Shown here: positions 9,526-22,427 of the stretch, in pieces
How positions within the stretch are numbered: the first letter of the stretch is position 1
How the letters are laid out: the number at the start of each line of letters is the position of its first letter
Source of the DNA: Trebouxia sp. TZW2008
Lineage: Eukaryota > Chlorophyta > Trebouxiophyceae > Trebouxiales > Trebouxiaceae
Direction of reading: 5' to 3'
NCBI GenBank assembly: GCA_002118135.1
Contig: BDIU01000466.1
Location: 62,160-126,159, forward strand
Length of the DNA stretch: 64,000 nt
Notes under the pieces: model-generated
Seen by the model: the letters and a program-made list of their open reading frames with translations, nothing else
The model's database searches: none
What the model was told of the DNA's origin: nothing
Translations under genes and position numbers: made by a program

Positions 9526-11900
9526 ATGCTGCTCAGACCTAACCCCGTACACGGCTGTGTTGTTTGCTTCCAGTCCAAAGCCAGTATTGCTCAAAGCGCA
9601 AGACGACAATGTAGACATGCTCGGACCTATCTGGCTTTGCGCAATGCCCCCTCGAAAGTTTATGCCACTGCTTCAAAATCTGGCTTGTTTGACAAGCTAG
9701 GAGACGTCTGCACAGAGATGAACAAAGCTCCACCTTCAGTGGTGAGACACTAGCCTCGGAAGGGAACTTTACCAGGCTTTCTGCCTAAGCTTGCAGGCGC
9801 AGCATACAAAATGTGTTTGACTGCGCACTTGCAGAGGCAGGAATATACCAGTGATATATTGAACGCCATGGAAGCCCTAGACAAGGAGGGAGCAGTCCCT
9901 AAATGGGGGGCCAGTCTTCAACAAGTGTCGCGCAGAAATGTCTTCATTGGCGAACTGAGAAGAGTTGGAATCAAAAATCCAGAGGTCATAGGGACACCTA
10001 GTGCACGCAATGACGCTGCCTTCCTGATCACCCTGGTCTTGGTGACTAGCGTCGTGGCAGTGGCTGGTGGTCAATTACCTGGAGACTGGGTAAGTGCACT
10101 ATGCACACCACAGTGACTCAGTGGCTATGAGATGTTGGTGTCGACCAGGAAAAGTGCTTACCCTGAACTGTACCTGCCATGTCCTGATGTTGCATGATTA
10201 TCTGCTGCCAACATAAGCAAACCTGAATGCCAAATTGACTACACTTTAGTGCTCATGACTTGATGCAGAGTATGCATTGTGGTTTTTGTAAGCATCTTGC
10301 CATTTCAGTCTTGTGACACGCTGTACATGTAATGGCAATTGAGACACCCACCATGCACAGCAGTTGTCCTACCTGGACACTGTTCATAGAGTTGCAACAT
10401 GGATTCTGTATCTGAATTTGCTTGCAGGGCTTCTTTGTACCATATCTGACTGGCGCCATTGTCCTGGTTGTTCTGGCAATTGGCTCAACAGCTCCTGGCC
10501 TGTTGCAATTTATCATTGGCAGATTTGCACAAGTCTTTCCAGACTATAGAGGGCGCGTATTGAGGCACGAAGCTGCTCATTTCTTGGTAGGGTCTGCCTG
10601 TGTGGTTAATCTCAATTGCCTGCTGCATTTGTGCACTTACTTTCTCACCTCATATGCCATGCTTTGCCGTGATGCTTTGTGGTGACAGTGTGCAGTGATC
10701 TTTTGCAGTACGCTTGACCACCATGCTTTGCAGTGATTTCTTGCAGTGATGTTCTGCGGTGACACTGTGCAGTGATCTTCTGCAGTGCTGCTTTGCAGTG
10801 AGACTTTGCAGTGATGCTTGGCTGGGCTGCTGGTCAAGTTGATTGATCAAATTTCACTAGTGACTGCTCGGCAGGCAAGCTATCAGAGCACATCCATCCT
10901 GCAAGCTATTGAGAATTGACCATGACATTCCTTATGCAATGCTTGGCAGGCAGGGTATTTGATGAAGGTTCCTGTAGCAGGCTACTCGTTGGACATTGGC
11001 AAGGCACACACAGACTTTGCTGAAGCCAAGATACAGAACAGACTAGTGCAACGCAAACTAAGCGATGAAGAAATTAATCAGCTGGCTGTTGTGGCAATGG
11101 CAGGCGCCACTGCTGAAGCCATGAACTATGATCAGGTATACAGCTGATGATTGAACTCTCCAATTTTTGGCTTGATCTGACACTTGTCTCATTCTGATGA
11201 TTGAAAGATGCAGTTCTTGCCTTATACTGATGATCGATGCACTTCTGCTTGTGACAGCTGCAGTTCTTGGCCCATGTTGAGAATTGCCATGCTCTGATGA
11301 TTGACATTTGCAGTCCTTGCCCAACTTGATGGATGCCATGCTCTGACTATGACAGCTGCAGTCCTTGCTCGGTTTCCATGATTGTTGTACTCTAATATCA
11401 ACGGTTGCATTTCTTGCCCATGTCTGATGACTGACAGCTGCATTTTTGCCCTGCTCTGCTGCAAGTGTTTCGTGCAACGAGTCTATGTAGTGTTGACAGG
11501 TACAAGGTCAGGTGGCTGACCTGACTGACCTTCAGCGCATCTTGCAGCGAAGTGAGCAGAAGATGACAAATGCACAGCAGCAAAACATGACGGTGAGGCT
11601 CATGCTAGCGACACCAAACATTGCACAACAACGCATGTTGCATCAAGACATTTATGCAAAGTAGGGTCAGCACAGATATCAGGTGTGCATGTGTGACAGG
11701 CTGCCTTGCATATGGTGTGCATACACATGCACTTGTAAAAGCTGCTCACTGATCTATTAACTTTGCTGCTGTAGAGATGGGCAGTATACAGTGCTGCCCA
11801 AATGCTGACCAAATATGAGAAAGAGTACAAGGCGCTGCAGCAACAAATGCAAAAGAGGGCATCTATAGACAAATGTGTCGCAGCCATTGAGGAGGCTTGA
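9526..11900 (+). CDS. Plastid FtsH-like M41 metallopeptidase lacking the AAA module (VIR3/At5g27290-type)
   Basis: Six exons, all phase 0: 9526-9741, 9835-10089, 10428-10586, 10950-11135, 11500-11592 and 11775-11900, giving 344 aa. The N-terminus (MLLRPNPVHGCVVCFQSK and on) is basic and Ser/Ala-rich, like a chloroplast transit peptide. Two hydrophobic segments follow (FLITLVLVTSVVAVAGG and AIVLVVLAIGSTAPGLLQF). Then comes the zincin motif HEAAHFL, split by an intron, and GYSLDIGKAHTDFA, the hallmark of the plant family that resembles the FtsH protease domain without an ATPase. A downstream AVVAMAGATAEAMNYD segment matches the family's third conserved block. The C-terminus is a coiled-coil-like helix. 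The family is known in plastid membranes and has been linked to chloroplast development; whether this copy is proteolytic is not shown. The exon 2 start could be 9841 instead. Confidence 0.85.
10662..10825 (+). repeat. Degenerate minisatellite of TTTGCAGTGATG-like units in intron 3
   Basis: About 13 diverged 10-14 bp units built on (T)TGCAGTGAT(G/C) fill the first part of the intron between exons 3 and 4 of the FtsH-like gene. Many units contain TTTGCAG or TCTGCAG, which look like 3' splice acceptors. Confidence 0.8.
11140..11460 (+). repeat. Degenerate tandem repeat (about 55-60 bp unit) in intron 4
   Basis: Recurrent blocks TGATGATTGA, GACAGCTGCAGTTCTTGCCC and CCATGCTCTGA appear five to six times with substitutions. 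They occupy most of the intron between exons 4 and 5 of the FtsH-like gene. Confidence 0.75.
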
Positions 11901-12604
11901 CACAATCCATGCTGCATTCAGCTGTTGGCGATCAGCACAACTGACAGATGTAAGCAGGGCCCTACGGCCACTATATATGGGGCTATGGGGCAGCAGTTGT
12001 ACAGACACTGGAGAACAGCGTCAGGCAACTCCACCGACATCAAATTGCTTGACAGGTTGTAAGCTTTGCAAGCGCCTAAGCAGTATGGTTTTTTCAGAAT
12101 AATAGATGGACCATCAGCAAGCATTTCACTCCACTACAGGTCTATAGACTGTTTTGGCAGGATCATGAGCCCAGCAAGAAATTTTTGCATCAAGGCGACT
12201 TTTGCTGGAACAGATACAATGGTATAGACTGCACTGACAAACATAGCATACTGTTCATGAGCAGCAACTCTTTGTGATCGGATGATCGAGTCAATATCAG
12301 ACTTGACTGGGCCAATTGTCAGCTATAAGTACTGCATTGCTGTTGACTGCATGCTAGAAGAGCATTTTCTACAATGTCTTTGCGAGGCACACACAGCAGC
12401 AGCACAGATCCTGGCATCTGTGAACTGCAGTATGACACAAGCCAGCATTTCGCACGCTGCTGGCCATCTGCTATTATTGTGATGCTAAAAGCTTGCAAGT
12501 CAATGCTTTCTGCAGAAATTCTGCTGTGATCAGTGCCAATGGTGTGTCAGGACTGCAGCGTTGCCTGCTGCGTGTGCTATGCCACCAGCAGACTGCCTGG
12601 AGGC
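11901..12604. other. Convergent intergenic region, nothing recognised
   Basis: Lies between the 3' ends of the FtsH-like gene and DIM1. No exon-like open frame with splice signals or recognisable protein is seen on either strand. Confidence 0.5.
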
Positions 12605-13355
12605 CTAATACCTGTACTTGGTTGAATAATCTGCAGCCGCCAAAAAAGATTGTACATGAGCATATTGAAAACTTGCAGACTTGCAATGCTGTGAAGACTG
12701 CAGCTGCACCAACCTTTGGGAGAGACCACAAGACCTCTGCCTTTCCTGGCGCCCCGGTATACAACCTCGACTATGTCAATAAACTCCTGCTTGTTGTTCA
12801 TAGCCCAGTTGATCTTGTTGTTGTTGCCAGTGCCCAGATCAATCATGATGTGTTTGTTGCGGAAAAAGAACATGACGGTGCAGGGGTCATACAGCTCGTA
12901 CATGGTATTGAAGTCTGGGATCTCTGTCAGGTCGACCAAGTAAATCACTGCAAAGTTCTTCAGCTGATCAGCAGTTGTGGCCAAAATCTGCAGGTACCCA
13001 GTCTAATGTCCACAAGCTGCACCACAGGTCTGAAAAGCTCAAGCCAGCTCAACTCACAGTGAGCAGCGAGCATTCAGGAAGTTTGATAAGCTCACCTCGT
13101 CCATTTGCATGCATGTCTGGTCCCAATCATGCCCAAAGCGAATTATGACAACACGGTCTTCTTCCTGAAAGACATTGCAGAATCATCAGGCATTTTGCTT
13201 GAGGAAGAAATCGCTGCTGCATATACTGGAGCTATATGTTTGAGTGGCTCTCAGCAAACGACAGATCGTTGAAGTCTGTCGAAAGGGCAACTCACCGAAA
13301 GAATAGCTTGATCCACGGCATAACCAGTGTGAAGATGAGGCAAGAGATAACTCAT
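12605..13355 (-). CDS. DIM1: U5 snRNP thioredoxin-like protein DIM1 (TXNL4A/YLS8)
   Basis: Four exons on the minus strand: 13355-13296, 13164-13096, 12987-12714 and 12630-12605. They give exactly 142 aa, the invariant length of this family. The protein starts MSYLLPHLHTGYAVDQAILS, continues EEDRVVIIRFGHDWD (the thioredoxin-fold strand in which the redox CxxC is replaced), then MYELYDPCTVMFFFRNKHIM and INWAMNN. It ends in VVSPKG joined to DYSTKYRY* through a 26-base last exon. DIM1 is a core component of the U5 and tri-snRNP complexes needed for pre-mRNA splicing. All phases agree. A short segment near residues 48-60 (ILATTADQLKNFAV) departs from the usual consensus. Confidence 0.97.
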
Positions 13356-13876
13356 CTTTGAACACGGAAAAGGGAGTCGGCTGACGAGAGTCACAGTAGC
13401 TGACAAAGTGCTACAGAGTTGCTCTACCGGCAGCGACAGAGGCGCAGTTGAGCTTGCTGCAGGGATGCTCAGGGACCCCTTAAGCTATGGACCACACACT
13501 ATGTGTGCGAGGCGAAAGCTCGCTGGCACACCTCTCAAGGTCGAGCAAGCAGCGGTCGGTGGGCAGGCAGTGATGGATCGTGCAATAGCAAACACCAGAG
13601 CCAGAACAGTGTTTTACAAGAACACTTTGGTCACAGACTCCCTCTGTGAGGGGCCAAGTTGCCAACAGGGCTTGTTTCCAAACGCCCTGCTGTGGGACTG
13701 TGTACACTACGAAGTCGCATAAACGACATTTCGCTGCAACCCTCGATCTCTTGCATCCCAACCAAGTCAACTGTTGCGTGATACCATTGGTCAGTCAAGC
13801 GCCCATCGTTGAGCTGCCGCAATCGACTAAATTGACAGAGATTCCCTCAACACATTCCTCAAAACGAACATAAGGC
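13356..13876. promoter_or_regulatory. Divergent intergenic region between DIM1 and the RWDD4-like gene
   Basis: Two genes start outwards from this 521-bp stretch, so it should carry both promoters and 5' UTRs. No TATA box or known motif stands out. Plus-strand open frames inside it have no recognisable protein. Confidence 0.4.
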
Positions 13877-14875
<999 letters not shown>

Positions 14876-15259
14876 TCAACTTCCTCAAACAGCTTGCCTA
14901 CTGCTTGCAATCACACACATTGTACAGCAGCTAAAGGTGAATTCACCTCGAACAGCAAAGATATCAAGCTTATTTGTTGGGCTGCATCTCAGCATGTGTC
15001 AACTGCTGTGCCACACCTGGCTACTTCCAAAATTCCTGAAGCTTGATTTGCACGCTGCCACTGGAGTTCAAACAAGCTGCCTGTACATTGCAGCAGAGCT
15101 GTACATGATATTCAGAACCACAGGGAGAATGGCTAGACGTCCTTTTTCCATACAAACTGCAAGGATGTTCCAAAAGCGCCATGTATCAGAGACAAAAAGA
15201 GCTACCCAGTACACACAACACTCAGCAACCAGAACACTCTCATGCAATCATGCTGCTAT
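14876..15259. other. Convergent intergenic region, nothing recognised
   Basis: Between the RWDD4-like stop and the WRKY stop codon on the other strand. No exon with supporting signals. Confidence 0.5.
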
Positions 15260-18200
15260 TTAGACCTCTCCTGTTGGAGGGTCACCATGCGGTAGAGGCT
15301 GCTGCACCAATGTTGTGTGATCCAATGCCATGGCTGCACTGGCTGGTGGATTGACTAAGGTTCCTGCATCCCAACCCCTGCTGGCGTCATATGAGGCATC
15401 CATGCCGCCATACTGTTGGTCACTAGTTGCGGGCGCCTGTGCAGTCAGCGCGAAATTACAGTTCAAATGTGTATCGCTGGGGCAAATAGCAGTATAGCAG
15501 CGCTGTCTTGCCTCTGTGTGCGTCACATGCAGAACAAGAACTTGAAACCGACAACCAAGGTGCAGCGGTTTGCACAAGCGTCGAGCAGGTAGAGCAGATA
15601 TCTGTGTGGACGTTTTACCTGAATGTCACATACACCCTGTGACGTGATACATACACATTGTGTGCTCATGCGATAAGTATGCGCTGTGGGGCAGGTGGTG
15701 CTGACATCCTAGCATGATGCAGCCTCTCCATGTGATCTTTTTACGTGGGGACGACCTAAATTGAGATGTTTCTTTGTCAGGACAGTGCAATCAGGAATTG
15801 ATCGCTACCTTATATGTGCAGTGATGCTTCTGAATGAGGGCAACGCAATCAAGGACTCAAAAACTTGCTTGATGGTCAATGCAGTCGATACACGAAGAAA
15901 ATACCATACCTGGTCTGCTGCATGGTTATGTTGGTGCAGGGGGGCTGCAGGTGGGGGCATGGCTTGACCTTCAGCTTGCATGGCGGCTGATGCAGCAGCC
16001 AGGGCAGCCTGTAGGCCGGGCATCTCTGTCATGCCCTCACCTAGCAGGCTGCCGCCTGTCATGGTCTCACTCGCCTTGTCCTCTCCGGACTGGTGTATGC
16101 TGTCACCCACAAACGTGGGAGCCATCTGATGCTGCAAGACACCAAGATCGCCACCAGTCGGCAGAATATAAGCTCTAGCTGAGGTCTTTGATGCATGATG
16201 CCAAACTTGACAATGACATGCAGATCTTGCAAATGTTACAGCACAACACACAAAGAATGGGGGTTGTAAGCACATGCACAGTGTTTTGTTGCACATTCTG
16301 GTCTGTCACATGCACTAGACTGATACTGGCATTGACTGACCTGGATGTTGTCTATGCGACTCAGTGTTGCCTAAGACAGGATTTACACATTGGCTGTAAT
16401 GCTCATGGCACCAAGGAAAGCATGGCATACCTGTGCGCCAGGCTCAGCCATGTGAGCAGAGCTGACATCCTCAGCATCTTCCCCACGCCGCCTCTCAGCC
16501 TCTACAGCAGCCTGCCGCCTAGTAGAGATTATACCTGCACCACCAGCTCACCGTCTCCACATATGCCAGCACTTCTTGAAGCTGACACCAGACAAGTTAA
16601 ATGTCTGTTCTTACTAAACAACATTGAAATTTGCAACTCTGTGCTGCGTGCTGCGTCTGCTGGCTGACAATGTGATTGAGCACAGCACCAGCAGCTCATG
16701 TTCATTGGACACTGTCAACCTAACTATTGCACATTGATTCCAACCAGAACAAAGTTCTGAACCTCTTTTGCATCTATACTGATAGATCAAGCACAACACA
16801 GCCATATGCTGGTCAGCTAAAACATTCATCAGTTTGATCCAGCAGTTCAGTTGGTTCACTGTTTCAGTTCAATTCTATGTGTATTAGTTCAATTCTGTGT
16901 GCCCCATTTCAGCTGTTAGTCAATCGACAGGTTATCAATCAGAAGAGCGACATGCCAATTAGCTCAGAAAATCAGCCCATTCTGGCACTTTGTTAGGTTC
17001 CGTTCACAAGTTCAGCAGTCAAGCAGCTTGAAGACTCACCTCGGCCCTGGCCATCAGCGCCAGAGAGACTGCTTCTGCGGCCCATGGCGCCCTTGCTGGC
17101 CCCGCTGGTGGCTGGGGGTACAGGGTGGTTGTGCACGCCCTCATAGGTGGTCACCAGCTGGTTAGCCTCATCACCACTCAGCTCCACATGCTTGCGCACA
17201 AAGCAACCGGATGCTGTGCACTTGTAGTAGCTGCGTGGGTGCGCATTGCCCTTTACCACCTTCTGCCCATACTTACGCCACCTGTATTGTCAGCACATGC
17301 ACTTGCGGCATCATGTATATGCTTTGCCACCAGGCATGCTTTCTTGTTGCATAGGCACATCATAGATGCAGACTTGAGTGCACAGGTTTAGATTTGCACT
17401 GGAAGTCACCGCAGATGCTGTGAAGAGCTGGCAGCAAGCAATACGCAGCTGACAATTGCATTTGCAAGTATTTGTTGCAACTCTGCAGATGCACAAAAGT
17501 GGGCAGAAGGCAAGCAAGAGCCTCATTCCTTGATCAAAACAATCAGCAGCTGTCTCACCTATAGCCATCGTCATATGTGTCACCATCAGTCACAACTCTG
17601 AGGACATCCCTGCTCTCTCTGGCGCCTGAGCGGCCCCCAGACATTGAGACTGAGGTCTTCTCGTCCTCATCCATCATCATGTACATGTCATCCGACATTG
17701 TGGGCCCCACGCTGCCTGGAGGGGTGTTGTAGGGGCTGGGGGTCCCCTGCCCACTGGCACGCCTCTGCTTCTTAGCTGGTGCAGGACTTGTCTCATTGGC
17801 CATATTCTCAACTTTCTCCTCCCGCATTGCAACCAGGCGCGCTGCAGCAGATTAGTGCAGATGTTGAATGAAAGGAGAGGGCAGTGTGCAAACACAAACC
17901 AGCGACCGGGGGCAAAAAACAAGTGCCTGGGGGTGTATTATGCTTGTAGAACTCTACGCCTCAAAGATAATGCTCTGCGCCACCAAGTCATTGTATACTT
18001 TGAACTTGTCACTTCTGGTTGAGCGTATACTGAAAGCTTATGACCACAGGGATGAGGAGCGTTGAGACAAAGCGTTTGAGACAACGCGTTTGCAAATGGA
18101 GTGTCATGCTAGCCCTTGTTGTGACACGCTTTTGACACAGAGCCACAACCCTCCAACTTCAATGTGTGCAAGCATTCATGGATGCACACACCTGCTCTGC

Positions 18201-20414
18201 AAGACCCTGCTATGAAAGCAACCTGGTAACTGTGCCAAGCAAAATCACCAAGTACTTATGGCATTTGCGAGCAACCAAACAGTATGCCATGTATTTCTTG
18301 CCTGGCGAGGTCTTGCCCGGTGAGCATGCTTTGCAAGCGGCAGTCATGTGCCAGTAGCACATGCATGGTATGCGCACAATTGACAGTGCAGCTTCCACAC
18401 AAGGAGTGCACGCCTAAGGCTGCAAAGTGGACTGGCGAGCTCACCAATAGCGTCTTCTTCCAATCTTGAGCGCTCGCGCAGCTCAGCCTGCCGGACAGCA
18501 CCGGCCACCTGGGCTGCCTGTTCAGCAGCCTGAGCAGTGCTGGCTGGCTCAGCATGCATCTCTGCAGGCGGCAGGTCAGTGTCATCCTCATCATCCTCTG
18601 TTGCCAGGCCATCCTCTGCAAACCATGCACTGCTGTGAGGCGCACACTGAGACAAGCTCTTTATCTCAACAGGTGATCAGCGGATTCATTTCTTGCTTTG
18701 ATGCACATAAACATGCATGACGTTTGGTTTGTGAGCATGTAGGAAGCATCCAGCCAAGCATTGACGCTAACATGCCCTTGCACAGGCAGCATGACTTTGC
18801 ACTTTCCTGTACTTGCTTGTGACAGCTGTTGTGAATGCTATGCAACAAAGTAAATTTCATGCTGTAGTGAATGCATCATTTGAGCAATATTGCATGAACT
18901 TGACGCACTTATATTACTCATGCTTGGTTCACATTGGTAGCCATGGTGATGGCTTGACGACACCAGCGGCTGTAGCTGAAGGAGTGCATTTTTATGACAG
19001 CATGACTGACCTGTTTCTCCAATTGCTTCCATGTACAGGCGAGTCTGAAGGTGGTATGGATCACTGACATCAAAGCTGAAAGATGGCTCTCTTTCCAATT
19101 CTCCGCGTCCTCCCTTGCCGCGCCCCTGCAAGGCAGTACTCACACATTCCATCCTGTCATGCATGAAAGCATCCTTGTTGACTACATGACATAATCATGC
19201 TATACTGCACTAAACACCATGTATGACTGCCATTCCTCAAGTTGCTGACTGGCTGCACCGAGCAAGCAAATAGATGCCTGTCAAAGCCTTTGCCCTGGCA
19301 AGATGTCGTGACCGTACAGACTTGTGCTTGCCAGCACACAGAATTTCATTAACTGTACACAGGCTGCATGCAGCTCACCCGGCCAGTCCTGCCACGTGCT
19401 GCCCGGCCTCCCCTGCCACCAGTTCTACCAGTGCCTCGCGTGTTCATTGACCCAGAAGAGGGTCTGCTGTTGGGCTTTGTATGATTATGTCCTCCCTACA
19501 AGCGTACGCTCTTGGTCAGCATGTCCACAACATGTGCAGCATGCAAGGATTCCATGTATGAGAAAAGGCTACATGGCAAAGCTACCTTTGCTATTGCGCT
19601 AGACACATCCCCAGTCTTTGGATCCCTTTCCACAATCTTCTTGACATTGCAGCCAGCATGGCTGCATTTGTAGTAGCTGCGGGGGTATGGGCTGCCCTTG
19701 ACTGTCTTCTCACCGTATCTGCAAACAGTCTCTGACACTGAGTGCGATGCGCATTGTGCAAGGTGTGTCAGAATGTTGCAAGTCATGACTCACTTTCGCC
19801 AATGATACCCATCATCATTTGCACAGCTCTCCCGGCGTGAGGTGCGATCCTGCATGAACAAGCTGCCAAGTGACATTCTGCAACAGACAAGACAGAGCAG
19901 CAAACCATGCATTCTGTCTCGCAGAATATGAAGACTACAAGGCGTGCAAGTTGACCTCCTTCTTGACAGAAGGGCCCCGTCCTCCTGACCAAGGCCTTGC
20001 CCCACTGGAGGCAAGAGCAGCAGGCTGCTCTGTGTTTGTGCCTTGACTTTGGAATAGAGGCGGAGGGTACGGCATTCCGGTTGTTGGGGAGGGCTCGACC
20101 TGAGTGCAGACCTAGTTGCTCAAGGTCCGATCATAAGCAGGAACCTTGTGGTCCCGAAGATCTTGCACATCAGAACTGACCCGGCTGTAAACCATCACCG
20201 GAGATTGCTCCGGTACGCTGGTGTTGTGTGTCGCAGCGTCGACAGAAGCAGTGTTAAGGTGTGAGGGCCGAGGTATGCGTGTGGTCTGTCTGCCGAACCT
20301 ACTGACGGAGTGAACAACAGGAACTTCTCCGTCAAACAACGTGCTGGGCCTTGGCTGACCTATCACAGGATCTGATGACGCAGCGGGCTCTCCAACCTCG
20401 GGCACAGTTGACAT
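15260..20414 (-). CDS. Group I WRKY transcription factor with two WRKY domains
   Basis: Twelve exons on the minus strand: 20414-20181, 20099-19939, 19877-19794, 19718-19586, 19495-19379, 19125-19011, 18615-18445, 17841-17559, 17281-17040, 16534-16431, 16131-15910 and 15436-15260, about 680 aa with every phase consistent. The first domain is [12 protein letters not shown] followed by [15 protein letters not shown] and GGHNH, a C-X4-C / H-x-H zinc site. The second is [12 protein letters not shown] with [14 protein letters not shown] and [10 protein letters not shown]. Both are cut by an intron just before or within the WRKY heptad. The linker contains an RG-rich block ([15 protein letters not shown]), an acidic stretch (EDDEDDTD) and a basic KKQRRA nuclear-signal-like patch. 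The C-terminus is Gln/Ala/Pro-rich. Such proteins bind W-box DNA in the nucleus. The exon 1 donor (GTCAGT) could instead be GTTCCT 52 bases before exon 2; both are phase 0. Confidence 0.93.
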
Positions 20415-21418
20415 CTGCGAGCGATATCGACAGGGCTGCCTGTACCTACAGCCTATTACTTACAGCTTTGCAGAGCATAAGCGCGACGGAAACCTAACAC
20501 AGACGTCGTAAACGGTCACTGGTGTCGCACTAGCGCTTGGTCAAGCATGACCGAGGTCAATGCGTCGAAGAACGCTGTTGTTGACCGGCGCTTTCAAACA
20601 ATTGCATGCAAGGCACCTTTTCCTTGAATCAGGGTTCCTTGATTTGCAAGAGGGTTTGGCTTGGCTACTGTCACTTCAGCACCATGTGTGTCTAGCAAAA
20701 TTGATGCTCAAATGTCTGCAAAGCATCCGTCAAATCTGCAGACCTTAAGTGGTGAACAACTTTGAAGATAATAAAGTGCCACCAGGGACACTTGGCAGTC
20801 AACCGTGTACAACAGTCTCTCCACCCTCCACTGTCAGTTTAAATGGTTCAGATTAGCACAAGACAGAACTGGTTGGAGACAGTTGATTGCACCTGTACGT
20901 ACCTAGTTGGGCCTGCTGAGCCTGCCGAGCCTGCCTAGAATGCGTGTAAAATGAATGAAAAGTGCCACCATTGCTGTCATCATGTCATGATAGCATGCAT
21001 TGATGCATGCTGTCAATGGAGCGGCGCTTGCCACTGACTGCAACAGCAAGAAGCTGTGTCGACACTCCTCCGATTGCCCAATTTGACGCATGCATACAGA
21101 GCTGCCTTGTGGCCGCAAGGGGCAATGCATGCAAACAAACATGCCAGCAATGTTACATAACTCATGCAGACTGTGCAGCACGCTCCTCAATGCGTGCTTC
21201 TGTGTTGAGTCACAGCGTAATTGCGCGCAGAACGCTATTGACTGCTAGGCATTGCAAGCTACAATTGTAGCTTAACAATCATGCAATGCAGTATGACACG
21301 CGTTGCGTCAGTGCGCAGAGCGAAATAGGTTCAAATCTCGAATCGATATCACAACAGGCCAGGCTTCGGACCCCAGAATCTCCAGCGTTTCTCTGTGTCT
21401 CAACGAGAATATAGCATC
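20415..21418. other. Divergent intergenic region between WRKY and SPC24, contains a dispersed repeat
   Basis: About 1 kb separates the WRKY start (minus) and the SPC24 start (plus). Apart from the repeat at 20811-20935, no gene is supported. Promoters of both genes must lie here, but no motif stands out. Confidence 0.45.
20811..20935 (+). repeat. Dispersed repeat family B, copy 1
   Basis: About 110-125 bp with blocks CCACCCTCCA, TTAGCACA, TTGGAGACAGTTGATTGC, GTACGTACCTAG and GGGCCTGCTGAGCCTGCC. The same blocks in the same order occur in inverted orientation at 28021-28135. Confidence 0.8.
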
Positions 21419-22381
21419 ATGTCCAGCAATACTGCTGATGTGTTCAAAAGCCATCACGAAGTGATGGAAGCCCTGCATCAGAATTTTGCAGGGACAGATG
21501 ACGCTCAAAAAGCAAAAGCAGTAAATCAACTGCGAGACGACATCGCCATGGCATCTCAAACACAACAAGACGAGATCAAGAGCATAATATATGGTCAGCC
21601 ACAGAAGAAGGGTCGCAACTGCCTGGCATCAGGATCATCGACCGGACTATCTTCTTTCTAGTGCAGAGTTATCTCAGCTAGTGCACGAGACACAGGTGGC
21701 AGCAACACCTCCTGAAGCCCCAGAAGCCCATTTGCAAAGACTGCACCAGCTTTCATCAGCCACGCAGGATGCTAAAGAAAATGTGGACAGCATGAATCAG
21801 GCAGCAAGATAAGTGATTGAAGTCAACTGCTTTCACATAACATATTTTGGTTCTTTGGTAAAAAGGCGGTCACGTCAGGCAAAAAGGATGCAGAAGACGT
21901 GCATCAATTGCAGTCCAGCTGACATGTTTGTCCCTTCTGCACAGGGTTGACAGGTGAGCGAGAGGCTTGCAAAGCGGCTGGAATGCAGCTGCAGACACGA
22001 GGTCATCAAGTTCAGGAGCTGGCAACTATCACTGAACCTCACGCCAGGTAGTGCTTGTAGTTGACAGCTGCTGTGGCTTTTGTCAGCAACCTCAACAACC
22101 AGCAGAACATAACAAGCTGCCCAAGCATGAACATGGTTACACAGGCATGCTGGTCTTGATGCAGGAATGAGCTGTCGCTGTATGTGCATATCAGCAAGCT
22201 CACGTGGCAGGGTAATAACCCACAGCACTGGCGGGGCACGGTATCTGACTCGGCAGCAGGCGATATCAGAAGTTTTGATCTGGGTGCACAGCAGCTATCT
22301 GAGTTTGACATTGTTAACAGACTCTGGGACATGATTGACCCTCCCAGAAGCAAGGAGCAAAGCTTGCTCCAAGACAGCTGA
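21419..22381 (+). CDS. SPC24: Kinetochore protein SPC24 (NDC80 complex)
   Basis: Exons assigned are 21419-21593, 21667-about 21811, about 21945-22047 and 22165-22381. The first three encode a helical, coiled-coil-prone region (EVMEALHQNF; KSIIYELSQLVHETQ; TQDAKENVDSMNQ). The last encodes the SPC24 globular head: NELSLYVHISKLTW, then FDLGAQQLSEFDIVNRLWDM, ending in LLQDS*. SPC24 pairs with SPC25 and anchors the NDC80 complex to the inner kinetochore. The junctions 1-2 and 3-4 agree in phase. The junction 2-3 does not have a clear phase-1 donor, so either a small exon is missed or the donor is non-canonical. The assignment rests mainly on the C-terminal head. Confidence 0.75.
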
Positions 22382-22427
22382 GCAGAGGGACAAGTTGCAG
22401 GAATCAAGCAAGAAATGCAGTATGCTC

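Noticed and set aside
12493..13062. 189-codon plus-strand open frame
   Set aside because: It is antisense to DIM1, whose four exons account for the sequence in full.
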